This document shows positions 1-6,775 of a stretch of DNA of 6,775 nt, in pieces. The position numbers and the translations under genes are program-made. Numbering within the stretch: position 1 is the stretch's first letter; every line of letters starts with the position of its first letter. The stretch is taken from assembly GCA_002256705.1 (NCBI GenBank), contig NQJI01000167.1:1-6775 (forward strand), given 5' to 3'. The stretch is from Methylococcaceae bacterium NSM2-1 (lineage in GTDB: Bacteria > Pseudomonadota > Gammaproteobacteria > Methylococcales > Methylomonadaceae). The notes beneath the pieces were generated by a model that worked only from the letters and a program-made list of their open reading frames with translations, did not search any database and had not been told where the DNA came from.

Positions 1-117
<117 letters not shown>

Positions 118-130
118 TTATCTTGGCTAA

Positions 131-146
131 AGCAACCATTGTGCCA
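131..146 (-). promoter_or_regulatory. Sigma-54 (RpoN) -24/-12 promoter of nifE
   Basis: On the minus strand the sequence reads TGGCAC, five bases, TTGCT, an exact match to the RpoN consensus TGGCAC-N5-TTGCW. The invariant GG lies at 145-144 and the invariant GC at 133-132. Counting 12 bases from the GC puts the transcription start near 120, giving an untranslated leader of about 24 bases before the nifE ATG at 96. Together with the activator site at 191-206 this is the standard nif promoter arrangement. Confidence 0.92.
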
Positions 147-190
147 TTCTGTATGACGTTGAAATTATTGGCATTTGTTGGAGTTTTGTT

Positions 191-206
191 TGTAGCAAAG
201 CTTACA
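191..206 (-). promoter_or_regulatory. NifA upstream activator sequence (UAS)
   Basis: The sequence is TGT, ten bases, ACA, an exact match to the NifA binding consensus TGT-N10-ACA, with a partly palindromic centre (AGCAAAGCTT). Its centre is about 78 bases upstream of the predicted nifE transcription start, in the usual range for NifA enhancer-like sites. I checked all other TGT triplets between 97 and 300 and found no second perfect site. A possible IHF bend site between UAS and promoter was not convincing. Confidence 0.85.
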
Positions 207-297
207 ATGTGGGTGGATGGATATTACAAGCAGGCTAACAAACGCCACTGTATTGTGTTATAGATGAATCTCGCCGAAATTAGGGTGTGCACGTTCT

Positions 298-979
298 TTA
301 GCTAAAAAAACTCGCAAAGACATTAATCGACGAACCAATAATTACCATGTTAAATAAAAAACTAAGAATCGATTGAGCAAGTACTATTTTACGCATTGAT
401 CGGCTCATGACAGACACATCGGCAGTTTGCGCAGCAACTGCAATGGTAAAAGAAAAGTAAAGAAAATCCCAATAATCAGGATGTTGTTCATCATCCGGAA
501 TTTCAAAGGTCGGCTATTTGAAGGCGAAAGGTAGTATATTCGTGAATAATGAAACGTAAACAATACGCCGGTAAAAAACCAGGAGCCCAGGATGGTTGTA
601 CCGGTTAGCAGGTAATTAAATAAATGAAAATCCGTTTTTAATTCTTGAGCGGATAACTCCAGCGCCATGGCCGCCAGACTGGCTACGTTGGCAATGGAAA
701 ACATCGCCAGAATAGTCGCCCCGTGTTCATCTTCCTGACTGGCGATTTTGAGCATCCCGGTGTGGTTAGCTCGCGCAGCATTATCCAGCCCATTAACAAC
801 AGGTAGGACCAAACCATGATATTCCATGACACGAGAACTTGTGTGACTAATCGCCATAGATCAGGCAGCAAAAAACCGGAGCCTACACCCAGCATGACTG
901 CAATTACCAGGAGGGTGCGGATGGGTGTGAATAAATTGGGAAATAGCGCGCTTAAATTATGATGAGCACTCAATGCCAA
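298..979 (-). pseudogene. DUF1345 (COG4291-type) membrane protein, split by two frameshifts
   Basis: Read through two frame changes, this stretch encodes a near full-length DUF1345 protein of about 227 residues (family usually 210-230). Function is unknown; it should sit in the inner membrane with about six segments. Frame one (979 to about 772) carries SWNIMVWSYLLLMGW. Frame two (about 770 to 499) carries the conserved QEDEHG and a helix ending HYSRIYY. Frame three (about 498 to the TAA at 298-300) carries [18 protein letters not shown] and [14 protein letters not shown], both hallmark DUF1345 segments. Each change fits loss of one base: near 770-776 and in a C run near 497-498, where CCC would restore the frame. 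No frame alone encodes the protein. The start is uncertain: a TTG at 979 and a CTG at 1000 are candidates, neither with a clear ribosome site. The coding sense is otherwise intact, so this is either a recent pseudogene or an artefact of consensus errors. Confidence 0.8.
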
Positions 980-1100
980 TGGTTGGATTCTGTTTAGCAG
1001 CTATAAGGCAATAACTTGATAAAGCCTGGTGTGGTTAGCATCTGTCCGGCAAGCAGGGCTCCATGAATCGCTGTACGTAAACACTCTGAGAACTTTAATT
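980..1100. other. Intergenic spacer between permease and DUF1345 gene
   Basis: This 121-base spacer separates the permease stop (TGA, 1101-1103) from the DUF1345 reading frame. I see no strong hairpin with a T run and no clear promoter boxes, so read-through from the permease is possible. The true DUF1345 start could lie slightly inside it, at the CTG at 1000; an in-frame TAG at 1003-1001 limits any further extension. Confidence 0.5.
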
Positions 1101-2885
1101 TCACCATAAATTATAAACAGTAGACAGAATGCCAACACTCACCAACAGGCATGATACAGACAGCATCCAACCGGCACGAATGTAATCGCGAAAACGATAG
1201 CCGCCCGGGCCGTACACCATTAAATTGGTCTGGTAACCATAAGGCGTCATAAACTCTGCTGAACCAGCAAATGCTATAGCCAGGAAATACGGGGCCGGCT
1301 CGGTAATATGCATTAACCGCAATAACGAAACCGTTACCGGAAACATGATGGCAACCCCTGCTTTATTGGATACAAGCATTGATAATACGTTGGTTGCCAG
1401 ATAAACGATAAACAACAATGCTACCGGATGATTCAGTTGTAAAGCCGACTCCATGATGCGTGACGCAATAGATGCATCAAGTCCACTGTTATGCATTGCT
1501 TTTGCAAAACCAAGTGAAAGGGCAAGAACAAAAAATAAATCCAGGTCTAGGCTGCCTTTCAATTCAGTATAGCGGCCGAAATTAAGCAGTGCAATCAGGC
1601 ACAGTATTAACAGCAACGCCTTAAAAAGTGTAAAAACTCCAACCGCGCTTAAAACAAATGCCGCTACAATTCCGACTCCCAGCAAGGCACTTTTCAGAAG
1701 ACTGAAATTGGTAATGTCTTTTAGCCGGTTGATAACAAAAATGTCATTGGTTGCATTTGAACGCTCATCAAAATCGTTACCCGTCATCAGCAACAGCAAG
1801 TCACCCTGCTGAAGGACCAACTCGCCCAGTTTTCCGCGCAAACGCTCACCGTTGCGGCTGACAGCAACTACCGATGCATTAAACAGGGCACGGAAATTAG
1901 CATCACGAAAGGTTTTCCCTATTAATGAAGATTCTGCCGAGATAATGCATTCAACCACGTTGGCCTTTTCTTTTCCTTCTTTCATGATGGACCCAGGAAG
2001 AGAAAGACCAGGGTTTGATTGCAGCAAATCAACAATGGTTGAGGTTTCGCCTGCAAAAATCAGCACATCGTCTTTGGTAAGTTTTTCAGTTGGCCCAACC
2101 GCTGGAATCAGTTCTTCTCCCCTGATAATTTCTGCCAGATATAAACCTTTCAAATTTCTCAAGCCGGCCTGTTCAATGGTTTTGTCTATGAACGGAGAAT
2201 TTTCGGCTATATAGGTTTCAACAATATATTCGCGTAGGCTTTGGTTATAATTTTCAAGCAGTCCCTTTCGATCCGGCAAGAATTTCGGCATTATAAAAAC
2301 CACGTACAAGATTCCCACTAAAGCAACGCCAAGACCTGTTATTGTAAAATCAAAAAAACGAAGGGGCTTAAACCCTGCTTCGGTTACAAATCCGTTTACC
2401 ACCAGGTTAGTGGATGTGCCGACCAGCGTGAGCGTTCCGCCCAGAATAGTCATATAAGACAGCGGCAGCATTACTTTGGAAGGCGAAATACCTTTTTGCC
2501 GGCACCATTGGTAAACATAAGGCATAAGAATAGCAACCAGCGGTGTGTTGTTTACAAAACCGGAAATACACGTCACTACTACGGATTTCCGGAATAAAAA
2601 CCTCCTGTAGGTCAATCGTTGAGGAAATAATGATTTAAAAAAAACATCCAGCAGCCCGCTTTTACGTAATACATCGCTGATAACCAATAATAACAGCACG
2701 CTGAGTAATTGTTCATTAGCGAGGCCTGAGAGCATATCGGCCGAACTGGTGATGCTCGACATAAGAAAAAGTATGTTGGCAGCAAGAAAAATAAGCACCG
2801 GCTTTGCCCAGTCCTTGAATAACGCCAGCATCATGCCGACAATGGTTATAAGAACAACTACCTGCTGTGTTTCGAGATCTAACAT
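1101..2885 (-). CDS. SLC13-type anion permease with two RCK_C (TrkA-C) domains
   Basis: A 594-residue inner-membrane transporter of the SLC13/divalent-anion:Na+ symporter (ArsB/CitM-like) group. Bacterial members with this architecture are usually annotated as sulfate or dicarboxylate permeases; the substrate is not readable here. The N-terminal transport half (about 1-205) holds FVNNTP at 110-115 and GTSTN at 156-160, the pair of polar re-entrant motifs typical of the family. Two RCK_C-like soluble domains follow at about 217-295 and 307-385. The C-terminal half (about 395-594) repeats the motifs as VSNKAG (505-510) and TPYGYQTN (547-554). I chose the ATG at 2885 because AGAGGA lies five bases before it; an in-frame TTG at 2930 would add 15 residues but lacks the family look. 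It starts 54 bases after the acyltransferase stop, so the two are probably cotranscribed. The length is normal and the frame is intact, unlike its two neighbours. Confidence 0.88.
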   Translation of the reverse strand: MLDLETQQVVVLITIVGMMLALFKDWAKPVLIFLAANILFLMSSITSSADMLSGLANEQLLSVLLLLVISDVLRKSGLLDVFFKSLFPQRLTYRRFLFRKSVVVTCISGFVNNTPLVAILMPYVYQWCRQKGISPSKVMLPLSYMTILGGTLTLVGTSTNLVVNGFVTEAGFKPLRFFDFTITGLGVALVGILYVVFIMPKFLPDRKGLLENYNQSLREYIVETYIAENSPFIDKTIEQAGLRNLKGLYLAEIIRGEELIPAVGPTEKLTKDDVLIFAGETSTIVDLLQSNPGLSLPGSIMKEGKEKANVVECIISAESSLIGKTFRDANFRALFNASVVAVSRNGERLRGKLGELVLQQGDLLLLMTGNDFDERSNATNDIFVINRLKDITNFSLLKSALLGVGIVAAFVLSAVGVFTLFKALLLILCLIALLNFGRYTELKGSLDLDLFFVLALSLGFAKAMHNSGLDASIASRIMESALQLNHPVALLFIVYLATNVLSMLVSNKAGVAIMFPVTVSLLRLMHITEPAPYFLAIAFAGSAEFMTPYGYQTNLMVYGPGGYRFRDYIRAGWMLSVSCLLVSVGILSTVYNLW

Positions 2886-2890
2886 CAATA

Positions 2891-2896
2891 TCCTCT
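2891..2896 (-). promoter_or_regulatory. Shine-Dalgarno site of the SLC13 permease
   Basis: On the minus strand AGAGGA stands five bases before the ATG at 2885. It is the best ribosome-binding site near this gene and decides the start in favour of 2885 over the longer TTG alternative at 2930. Confidence 0.7.
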
Positions 2897-2939
2897 GCTT
2901 CCAGATCCGGTATTTTCTAACGGGTGCCAACCTGCCGAA

Positions 2940-3932
2940 CTAACTTCCAATAATAAAACGTACGATAACCGGCAGATTTTTATGGCTTTGTTTGATGCGG
3001 ACCAGTAAATGTCCAGCCACTACCATGATAGCAATAACCACTAGATACGTCAGGATAAAAGTCGATAGTGTTTGATTATTCAAACATTTGACGGGTTTTA
3101 ATATAAAAACCAGCATTACCTGATGAAAAATGTACATGAATAAACTGGCATGTCCGAGTTTTAGAAAAACGGTATATACAGCGAGCTGTTTGCTAGTTTC
3201 AACACTGTAAAAGCCGAGAAAAATAAGGCCTGTTGCCGTAAACAAATAGCCTGTTGTCGGCGGGTAGAACAATTCCGAATAACCATCGCGTATTACCAGA
3301 TGTGGGTTTTGCGTTAGCCATAGTGCAACGCCTATGCTGAAGAATGCAATACCTGTTGCCAGGAAATGTTTTGAAACAAATGAGTAACCTTGTATATAAA
3401 GTGAGCCTAAGACGCTGCCTGCGATGGCAAAACTTAACCAGGGCATGACAGGAAACCAGCCGTCGAGCAAAAAACGTTGGGCAGTGGATTTGGAAAACAA
3501 AAGCGCCAGATAATCACTGAACATTAGCGTGGATATGTCCAGGCTTATCAATTCTTCGCGGTAATTAAACAGAGTTTGTAAGACGGGTGTCAGGACGATC
3601 AGCAGGCTCAAAATAATAATTCTGGCGGTTATAGTGCAGTATTTCGACAACAGATAGACAACAGGAATACCCAAGCCTGCCAGGTACAGTACATCGTAGC
3701 CCAGAAAAGGGTAAATATGCCATACCAGCACTTCCAGCAAACATCCGCAAATTACAATTAACAAGCCGCGTTTGAGGTAATACCAGAAAGTTGCGTGTTT
3801 TACACCGGTAATAACCACCATCATGCCGGCTAACATAACGAACAAGGGGGCGGCAAAAGTTCCATACAAACGGAAGATAAAAACCTTATCTTCAGGCTGG
3901 AGTAATGTGGCGCTTAGATTTGCGGCAACCAT
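2940..3932 (-). CDS. Polytopic membrane acyltransferase, HGSNAT_cat/DUF1624-like
   Basis: A very hydrophobic protein with roughly nine or ten membrane segments in 330 residues. Family features seen: APLFVMLAGMM at 28-38, Arg55 opening a helix that ends in GCLLEVLVW, LYLAGLGIP at 82-90, MPWLSFAIAGSVLG at 163-176 and LGHASLFMYIFHQ at 259-271. These fit the heparan-alpha-glucosaminide acetyltransferase-like group (HGSNAT_cat/DUF1624), whose members move acyl groups across or at the membrane; a more distant relative (YeiB/DUF418-like) cannot be excluded. The ATG at 3932 is only the first in-frame ATG. The frame continues upstream into the conserved IDILRG opening of the family without any ATG, GTG or TTG before a TGA, so the true N-terminus is probably longer (next entry). 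The upstream ligase ends about 110 bases before this ATG, or about 30 before the inferred start. The acyl donor and acceptor are unknown. Confidence 0.78.
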   Translation of the reverse strand: MVAANLSATLLQPEDKVFIFRLYGTFAAPLFVMLAGMMVVITGVKHATFWYYLKRGLLIVICGCLLEVLVWHIYPFLGYDVLYLAGLGIPVVYLLSKYCTITARIIILSLLIVLTPVLQTLFNYREELISLDISTLMFSDYLALLFSKSTAQRFLLDGWFPVMPWLSFAIAGSVLGSLYIQGYSFVSKHFLATGIAFFSIGVALWLTQNPHLVIRDGYSELFYPPTTGYLFTATGLIFLGFYSVETSKQLAVYTVFLKLGHASLFMYIFHQVMLVFILKPVKCLNNQTLSTFILTYLVVIAIMVVAGHLLVRIKQSHKNLPVIVRFIIGS

Positions 3933-4012
3933 CGTGAAAATGGCAATGCCGCGAAGGATATCGATAGTGGGATTTCTGGTAGAGTGGTGGGGGCTGAAAG
4001 CACCGCCAACAT
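3933..4012 (-). other. Out-of-frame N-terminal segment of the acyltransferase
   Basis: Read in the frame of the acyltransferase, this stretch encodes SPHHSTRNPTIDILRGIAIF and a following Thr, immediately before Met at 3932. The basic residue followed by IDxLRGIAI is the classic start of HGSNAT/YeiB-type acyltransferases, so it is very likely coding. In that frame there is no ATG, GTG or TTG before a TGA at about 4032-4030. An ATG at 4012, with a weak GGGG ribosome site, lies one frame away. Adding one C to the five-C run (G5 on the plus strand, 3989-3993) would join it and give a start MLAVLSAPHHSTRNPTIDIL and a protein of about 357 residues. Rare ATT or ATC initiation is the alternative. Confidence 0.65.
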
Positions 4013-4042
4013 TCGGTAAGCCCCGATGCTCTCATGAGCTCA

Positions 4043-5545
4043 TCAACGGGTATACCGATGTTTCACCCCTGCCGGGAAATACTCAGAATCAGCAAAAGCA
4101 CGCAGGGTGATACGGGGCAGTTGCCGCTCCGCAGGCGTGTAGTTGGCGAACTCGCTATTCAGGCGTAATAACTGCGCTTGGATAGACGTAGCTATCACGG
4201 GTGCCATCGTTTCATTGGGCTCAATGCCGGGTAACAGCTCCACGGCAATATGCAGATACTTGTCGCCGTCTTCGGTTTCCCGTGTTTCCAGCACGAATTT
4301 GCCGGTCACCCAGGCCATGATTTTTGGTTGTTCTAGACCGACAGTGACGTTCTCCGGATAAATATTGGCGCCGTAATAGGACACGGTGAAATCCGCCCGC
4401 CCGAATACATACACAAAAGGCAAGTTTCGCGGCTGAAAATCCTTATTCAGACCCAGCTCGCTGAGCGAATGCACCCCCTGCCCTTTCAGGAAATCCCACA
4501 ACTCATCGAAGCTCAGTACACCGCCCTTGTCGGCAATGTGATAGCGCACCAGGGGCACGCTATTCTCCCCGGAAACCACCAGTGTGCCTTCGTGCACTTC
4601 GAAAAACCGGCTGGCCGGATCGTATTGCACCAGCGTCGGCAGCCGTGATTCGCCAAACAAGGTACGGGCAGCCTCGGGATGGTCCGCCAGCCAGCGGCGG
4701 ATGGCGATACTGAGCGGGGTTTCGTTACCGAGCACGCCGCCGTCGGCAGTGCCGTATAACGAAGCGGAATCATGGCAAGGCGACACCGAACCTATGCGTT
4801 GTCCCATCAAGCTGCGCCATTCCTCACTAAACACCTCGCCGGCGAAGACCAGCTTGGGTTTATAAATGGGCCAATCAATTCCTTCTGCGGAGCCCGCGTC
4901 GATCACGTCCTTGACGAAAGGCGGATAACCCAATAACACCGTTTGTTCGAAATGGGGCGCCATCTCGCGAACTACCCGGAAAATTTCTGCCTTATTGTTG
5001 CCGGGTGTCGCCACCATCAGTGGATAACCCTTGCGCGCCAGATGCCAACAGCAGGACGTTGTATATAATCCGCCCACCCAGTTGCCCAAAGCGAAGCAAA
5101 CCACCGCCAGCGTACTGCGCTCATGGGCACGGAAACTGTCACAAAATACCTGCTCAAAACGTAGAGCCACCTCCAGCTCATGCAGGACAGAGCGTGGCCA
5201 GAAAGTCGGTTGACCCGTGGAGCCGGAAGACACCGCCACCCGGTCGGAACCTCTGAGACTGCCGCCCAGGCAGCGTTCCGGCAGCGGATAAGCCTGCATG
5301 TAATCGGCCTTGCTCATCAGCGGTAACTCCCGGAATGCCGGGTAAGATGTTATCTGCGCAGGATTAACACTGCGTGCTTCCAGAAACCGGCGGTAAGCTG
5401 GAACCTCTGCCACGCAACGGTGAAACAAAGTCAGAACCTTATCTTCGGGATTGATTGCCTGGTGATCAGCCAAAAGCGTGTCCAGCGGTGTGGAGATAAA
5501 GTGTTGAAAAATATCGTCGGATGTGGGAATAAGCGAGTTGGACAT
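4043..5545 (-). CDS. PaaK-like (COG1541) adenylate-forming ligase
   Basis: A 500-residue soluble member of the ANL superfamily, closest in layout to phenylacetate-CoA ligase/CapK proteins, which activate a carboxylic acid with ATP and usually pass it to CoA. The N-terminal part (VPAYRRFLE at 48-56, LPLMSKADYMQAYP at 74-87) is typical PaaK. SSGSTGQPT at 106-114 is the ATP phosphate loop, FAGEVFS at 234-240 and SLYGTADGG at 262-270 form the adenine/acyl pocket (ADGG replaces the common AEx), RYHIADKGG at 334-342 gives the ribose-binding Asp, and FGRADF at 381-386 is the hinge. Lys495, five residues from the end, may be the catalytic C-terminal lysine. At 500 residues it is longer than typical PaaK (about 430), with Trp/Cys-rich GNWVGGLYTTSCCWH at 154-168. 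The substrate is unknown. The ATG at 5545 has AGG nine bases upstream. The gene looks richer in GC than the membrane-protein genes that follow. Confidence 0.85.
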   Translation of the reverse strand: MSNSLIPTSDDIFQHFISTPLDTLLADHQAINPEDKVLTLFHRCVAEVPAYRRFLEARSVNPAQITSYPAFRELPLMSKADYMQAYPLPERCLGGSLRGSDRVAVSSGSTGQPTFWPRSVLHELEVALRFEQVFCDSFRAHERSTLAVVCFALGNWVGGLYTTSCCWHLARKGYPLMVATPGNNKAEIFRVVREMAPHFEQTVLLGYPPFVKDVIDAGSAEGIDWPIYKPKLVFAGEVFSEEWRSLMGQRIGSVSPCHDSASLYGTADGGVLGNETPLSIAIRRWLADHPEAARTLFGESRLPTLVQYDPASRFFEVHEGTLVVSGENSVPLVRYHIADKGGVLSFDELWDFLKGQGVHSLSELGLNKDFQPRNLPFVYVFGRADFTVSYYGANIYPENVTVGLEQPKIMAWVTGKFVLETRETEDGDKYLHIAVELLPGIEPNETMAPVIATSIQAQLLRLNSEFANYTPAERQLPRITLRAFADSEYFPAGVKHRYTR

Positions 5546-5580
5546 GGAAAGTTACCTGCCGAAAATGATCAAATTGTTCG

Positions 5581-5609
5581 AAAGGTAAACAGAATGGGAA
5601 GAAGAGTCA
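5581..5609 (-). promoter_or_regulatory. Putative sigma-70 promoter of the ligase operon
   Basis: On the minus strand TTGACT (5609-5604) matches the -35 consensus in five of six bases. It is followed after exactly 17 bases by TACCTT (5586-5581), a poor -10 box with the first two and last bases conserved. The start would fall near 5574, about 29 bases before the ligase ATG, leaving room for the GGCAGG ribosome site. Spacing and position are good; the weak -10 box keeps confidence moderate. Confidence 0.4.
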
Positions 5610-5793
5610 ATAACACATCACTTTTGCTCGCTGTTTTACCGAACACCACAGTCAGAACAATAGTGTTTATATCATTACGCACAAGAAAAATGGGTCTGGC
5701 ATCGAATTTATAGAAAGAATATGGAGATAATCGATGGGGGGCGTTCAATGTGCTTGCGCCTATCGGAATACAGCAACACATAAGTTGGGGATG

Positions 5794-5824
5794 TAGGGCG
5801 GAACCTGTTTCAGGTTCCGCCCTA
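5794..5824. repeat. Perfect 14-bp inverted repeat (hairpin)
   Basis: The arms TAGGGCGGAACCTG (5794-5807) and CAGGTTCCGCCCTA (5811-5824) are perfectly complementary around a three-base loop. It sits about 80 bases beyond the EF-G stop. No T run follows on either strand, so it is not a standard intrinsic terminator. The GTAGGGCGG-type sequence looks like an intergenic REP-like palindrome, though only one copy is in this window. It could still stop or stabilise the EF-G transcript. Confidence 0.75.
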
Positions 5825-5906
5825 TGCGCTATTGTGCAGCATTTCTTATATTTTTTCCAGCCCTCCCATCTTCCCTAATCGCACCCAAAAGCCTTAGCCG
5901 CAATCG

Positions 5907-6775
5907 CTAGTCCTCTTCCTCTTTCAGTTTGAAGCCCGCCATTAATTGCTGTTGGATATTTTCGGGCACAGCAGTGTAATGACTGAGTTCAATGTCATAG
6001 TGACCGCGCCCGCCGGTGAGAGAATTCAGGCGGGACTGGTAGTCTGCCAGTTCAGCTAAGGGAACCATGCCGTTGATGACCATGCGGCCTTGTCCCCGCG
6101 TATCAGCCCGGACAATCTGTCCGCGCCGGGATGAAAGGTCGCCGGTAACATCACCCATGGCAGTTTCAGGGGCGATAATCTCGATTTCAACGACAGGCTC
6201 CAGAACGATCGGAGCGGCCGCGCGTATCGCTTCGATGGTCGCCTTGCGTCCGGCAATGACGAAGGCGATTTCCTTACCATCCACTGGATGGGTTTTGCCG
6301 TCGTAAACAGTCACACGCAGATCCTCTATAGGGAATCCGGCAACAACACCCCCTTCCAGAGCTTGACGCACACCTTTTTCCACAGCGGGTATAAAAACGC
6401 CCGGAATGGTTCCGCCTTTTACGGCATCGACAAACTCAAATCCTTTGCCCCGTTCGAGCGATTCGATGCGCAGGAAAACTTCGCCAAACTGGCCGGCGCC
6501 GCCGCTTTGTTTTTTATGACGGTAATGCCCTTCAGCAGCGCGGGTGATGGTCTCCCGGTAGGGAATCAGCGGAGGCTTGGTGTCGATTTCCAGTTTGTAC
6601 AGGCTGGCCATTTTTTCCAATTTGGCTTTAAGATGAATTTCGCCCAGCCCGCGGATGACGGTTTCATTGGTGGAAGAACGGCGTTCGATAGCAAAGGTGG
6701 GGTCTTCCAGCGCCAGTTTGTCGAGAATGTCAAACAAGCGCTGCTCATCGCCCCTGCGTTTGGTTTCTACAGCCA
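5907..6775 (-). CDS. fusA: Elongation factor G family protein (C-terminal part)
   Basis: The last 288 codons of an EF-G-like translational GTPase, open at the right edge; the G domain and domain II are outside the window. EF-G drives tRNA-mRNA translocation on the ribosome. Domain III is seen as AVETKRRGDEQRL, LALEDPTF and GLGEIHLKAKLEKM; domain IV as RHKKQSGGAGQFGEVFLRIE and KGGTIPGVFIPAVEKGVRQAL, with the tip histidine in KTHPVDGKE (His162 of the visible part); domain V as GDVTGDLSSRRGQI and LNSLTGGRG. It ends in an acidic KEEED tail. The HKKQSGGAGQFGEV form and the absence of tuf downstream suggest an EF-G2-like second copy rather than the str-operon gene, so the symbol is generic. The frame is intact and reads to the TAG at 5907-5909. 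No TTG or ATG inside is a real start, since homology continues to the edge. Confidence 0.93.
   Translation of the reverse strand, partial: AVETKRRGDEQRLFDILDKLALEDPTFAIERRSSTNETVIRGLGEIHLKAKLEKMASLYKLEIDTKPPLIPYRETITRAAEGHYRHKKQSGGAGQFGEVFLRIESLERGKGFEFVDAVKGGTIPGVFIPAVEKGVRQALEGGVVAGFPIEDLRVTVYDGKTHPVDGKEIAFVIAGRKATIEAIRAAAPIVLEPVVEIEIIAPETAMGDVTGDLSSRRGQIVRADTRGQGRMVINGMVPLAELADYQSRLNSLTGGRGHYDIELSHYTAVPENIQQQLMAGFKLKEEED

Larger units (their letters stand above)
5546..5906. other. Intergenic region with hairpin and promoter
   Basis: This 361-base gap separates the EF-G stop from the ligase start. It holds a perfect hairpin at 5794-5824 and a sigma-70-like promoter at 5581-5609. The remaining sequence is AT-rich in its lower half; reading frames there are short, lack family-like composition, and I do not consider them genes. 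Confidence 0.65.

Noticed and set aside
759..1039. A 12-base direct repeat, GGTGTGGTTAGC, at 759-770 and 1028-1039, one copy beside the first DUF1345 frameshift
   Set aside because: About one repeat of this length is expected by chance in a window this size, and nothing else around the copies matches.
4034..4043. The 10-base palindrome ATGAGCTCAT at the ligase stop
   Set aside because: Too short to be meaningful alone and part of overlapping stop/ATG triplets; no second copy or known operator match.
3823..4110. A 95-codon plus-strand frame across the ligase/acyltransferase junction
   Set aside because: It is antisense to two conserved coding regions and its translation resembles no protein family.
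5569..5781. A 70-codon minus-strand reading frame upstream of the ligase
   Set aside because: No recognisable protein features; it overlaps the likely promoter and ends inside the ligase leader.
5794..5824. The hairpin as a classic Rho-independent terminator of the EF-G gene
   Set aside because: No T run follows the stem on either strand, so it is listed as an inverted repeat instead.

Overview
Every gene I can support in this window is on the minus strand, so transcription runs from high to low coordinates. The left edge holds the first 32 codons of nifE (FeMo-cofactor scaffold), preceded by a textbook sigma-54 promoter and a NifA upstream activator site. The source is therefore a diazotroph. 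Protein style and moderate, uneven GC suggest a gammaproteobacterium, perhaps a Methylococcales methanotroph; the taxonomy is inference.

In order of transcription: (1) 6775-5907, the C-terminal part of an elongation factor G family protein, probably a second, EF-G2-like paralogue. (2) 5906-5546, a 361-base non-coding gap with a perfect 14-bp hairpin and a plausible sigma-70 promoter just before the next gene. (3) 5545-4043, a 500-residue PaaK/COG1541-type adenylate-forming ligase. (4) About 4012-2940, a polytopic membrane acyltransferase resembling the HGSNAT_cat/DUF1624 family, whose first coding stretch is out of frame with the rest. (5) 2885-1101, an SLC13-type permease with two central RCK_C-like domains. 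(6) 979-298, a DUF1345 membrane protein recognisable end to end but spread over three frames by two apparent single-base losses. (7) nifE and its control region.

Genes 3-5 are closely spaced (about 30 and 54 bases), so they may be one transcript from the promoter near 5600. The DUF1345 gene follows after 121 bases. A soluble acid-activating ligase next to a membrane acyltransferase suggests a small acyl-activation and transfer pathway, but no substrate can be read from the sequence. nifE has its own NifA-dependent promoter and is independent of this group.

The points most worth checking are the three apparent single-base deletions (near 3991, 772 and 498), which are either real gene decay or consensus errors, the ligase/acyltransferase pair, and the exact nif promoter architecture. 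I found no RNA genes, CRISPR array, transposase or convincing plus-strand gene.
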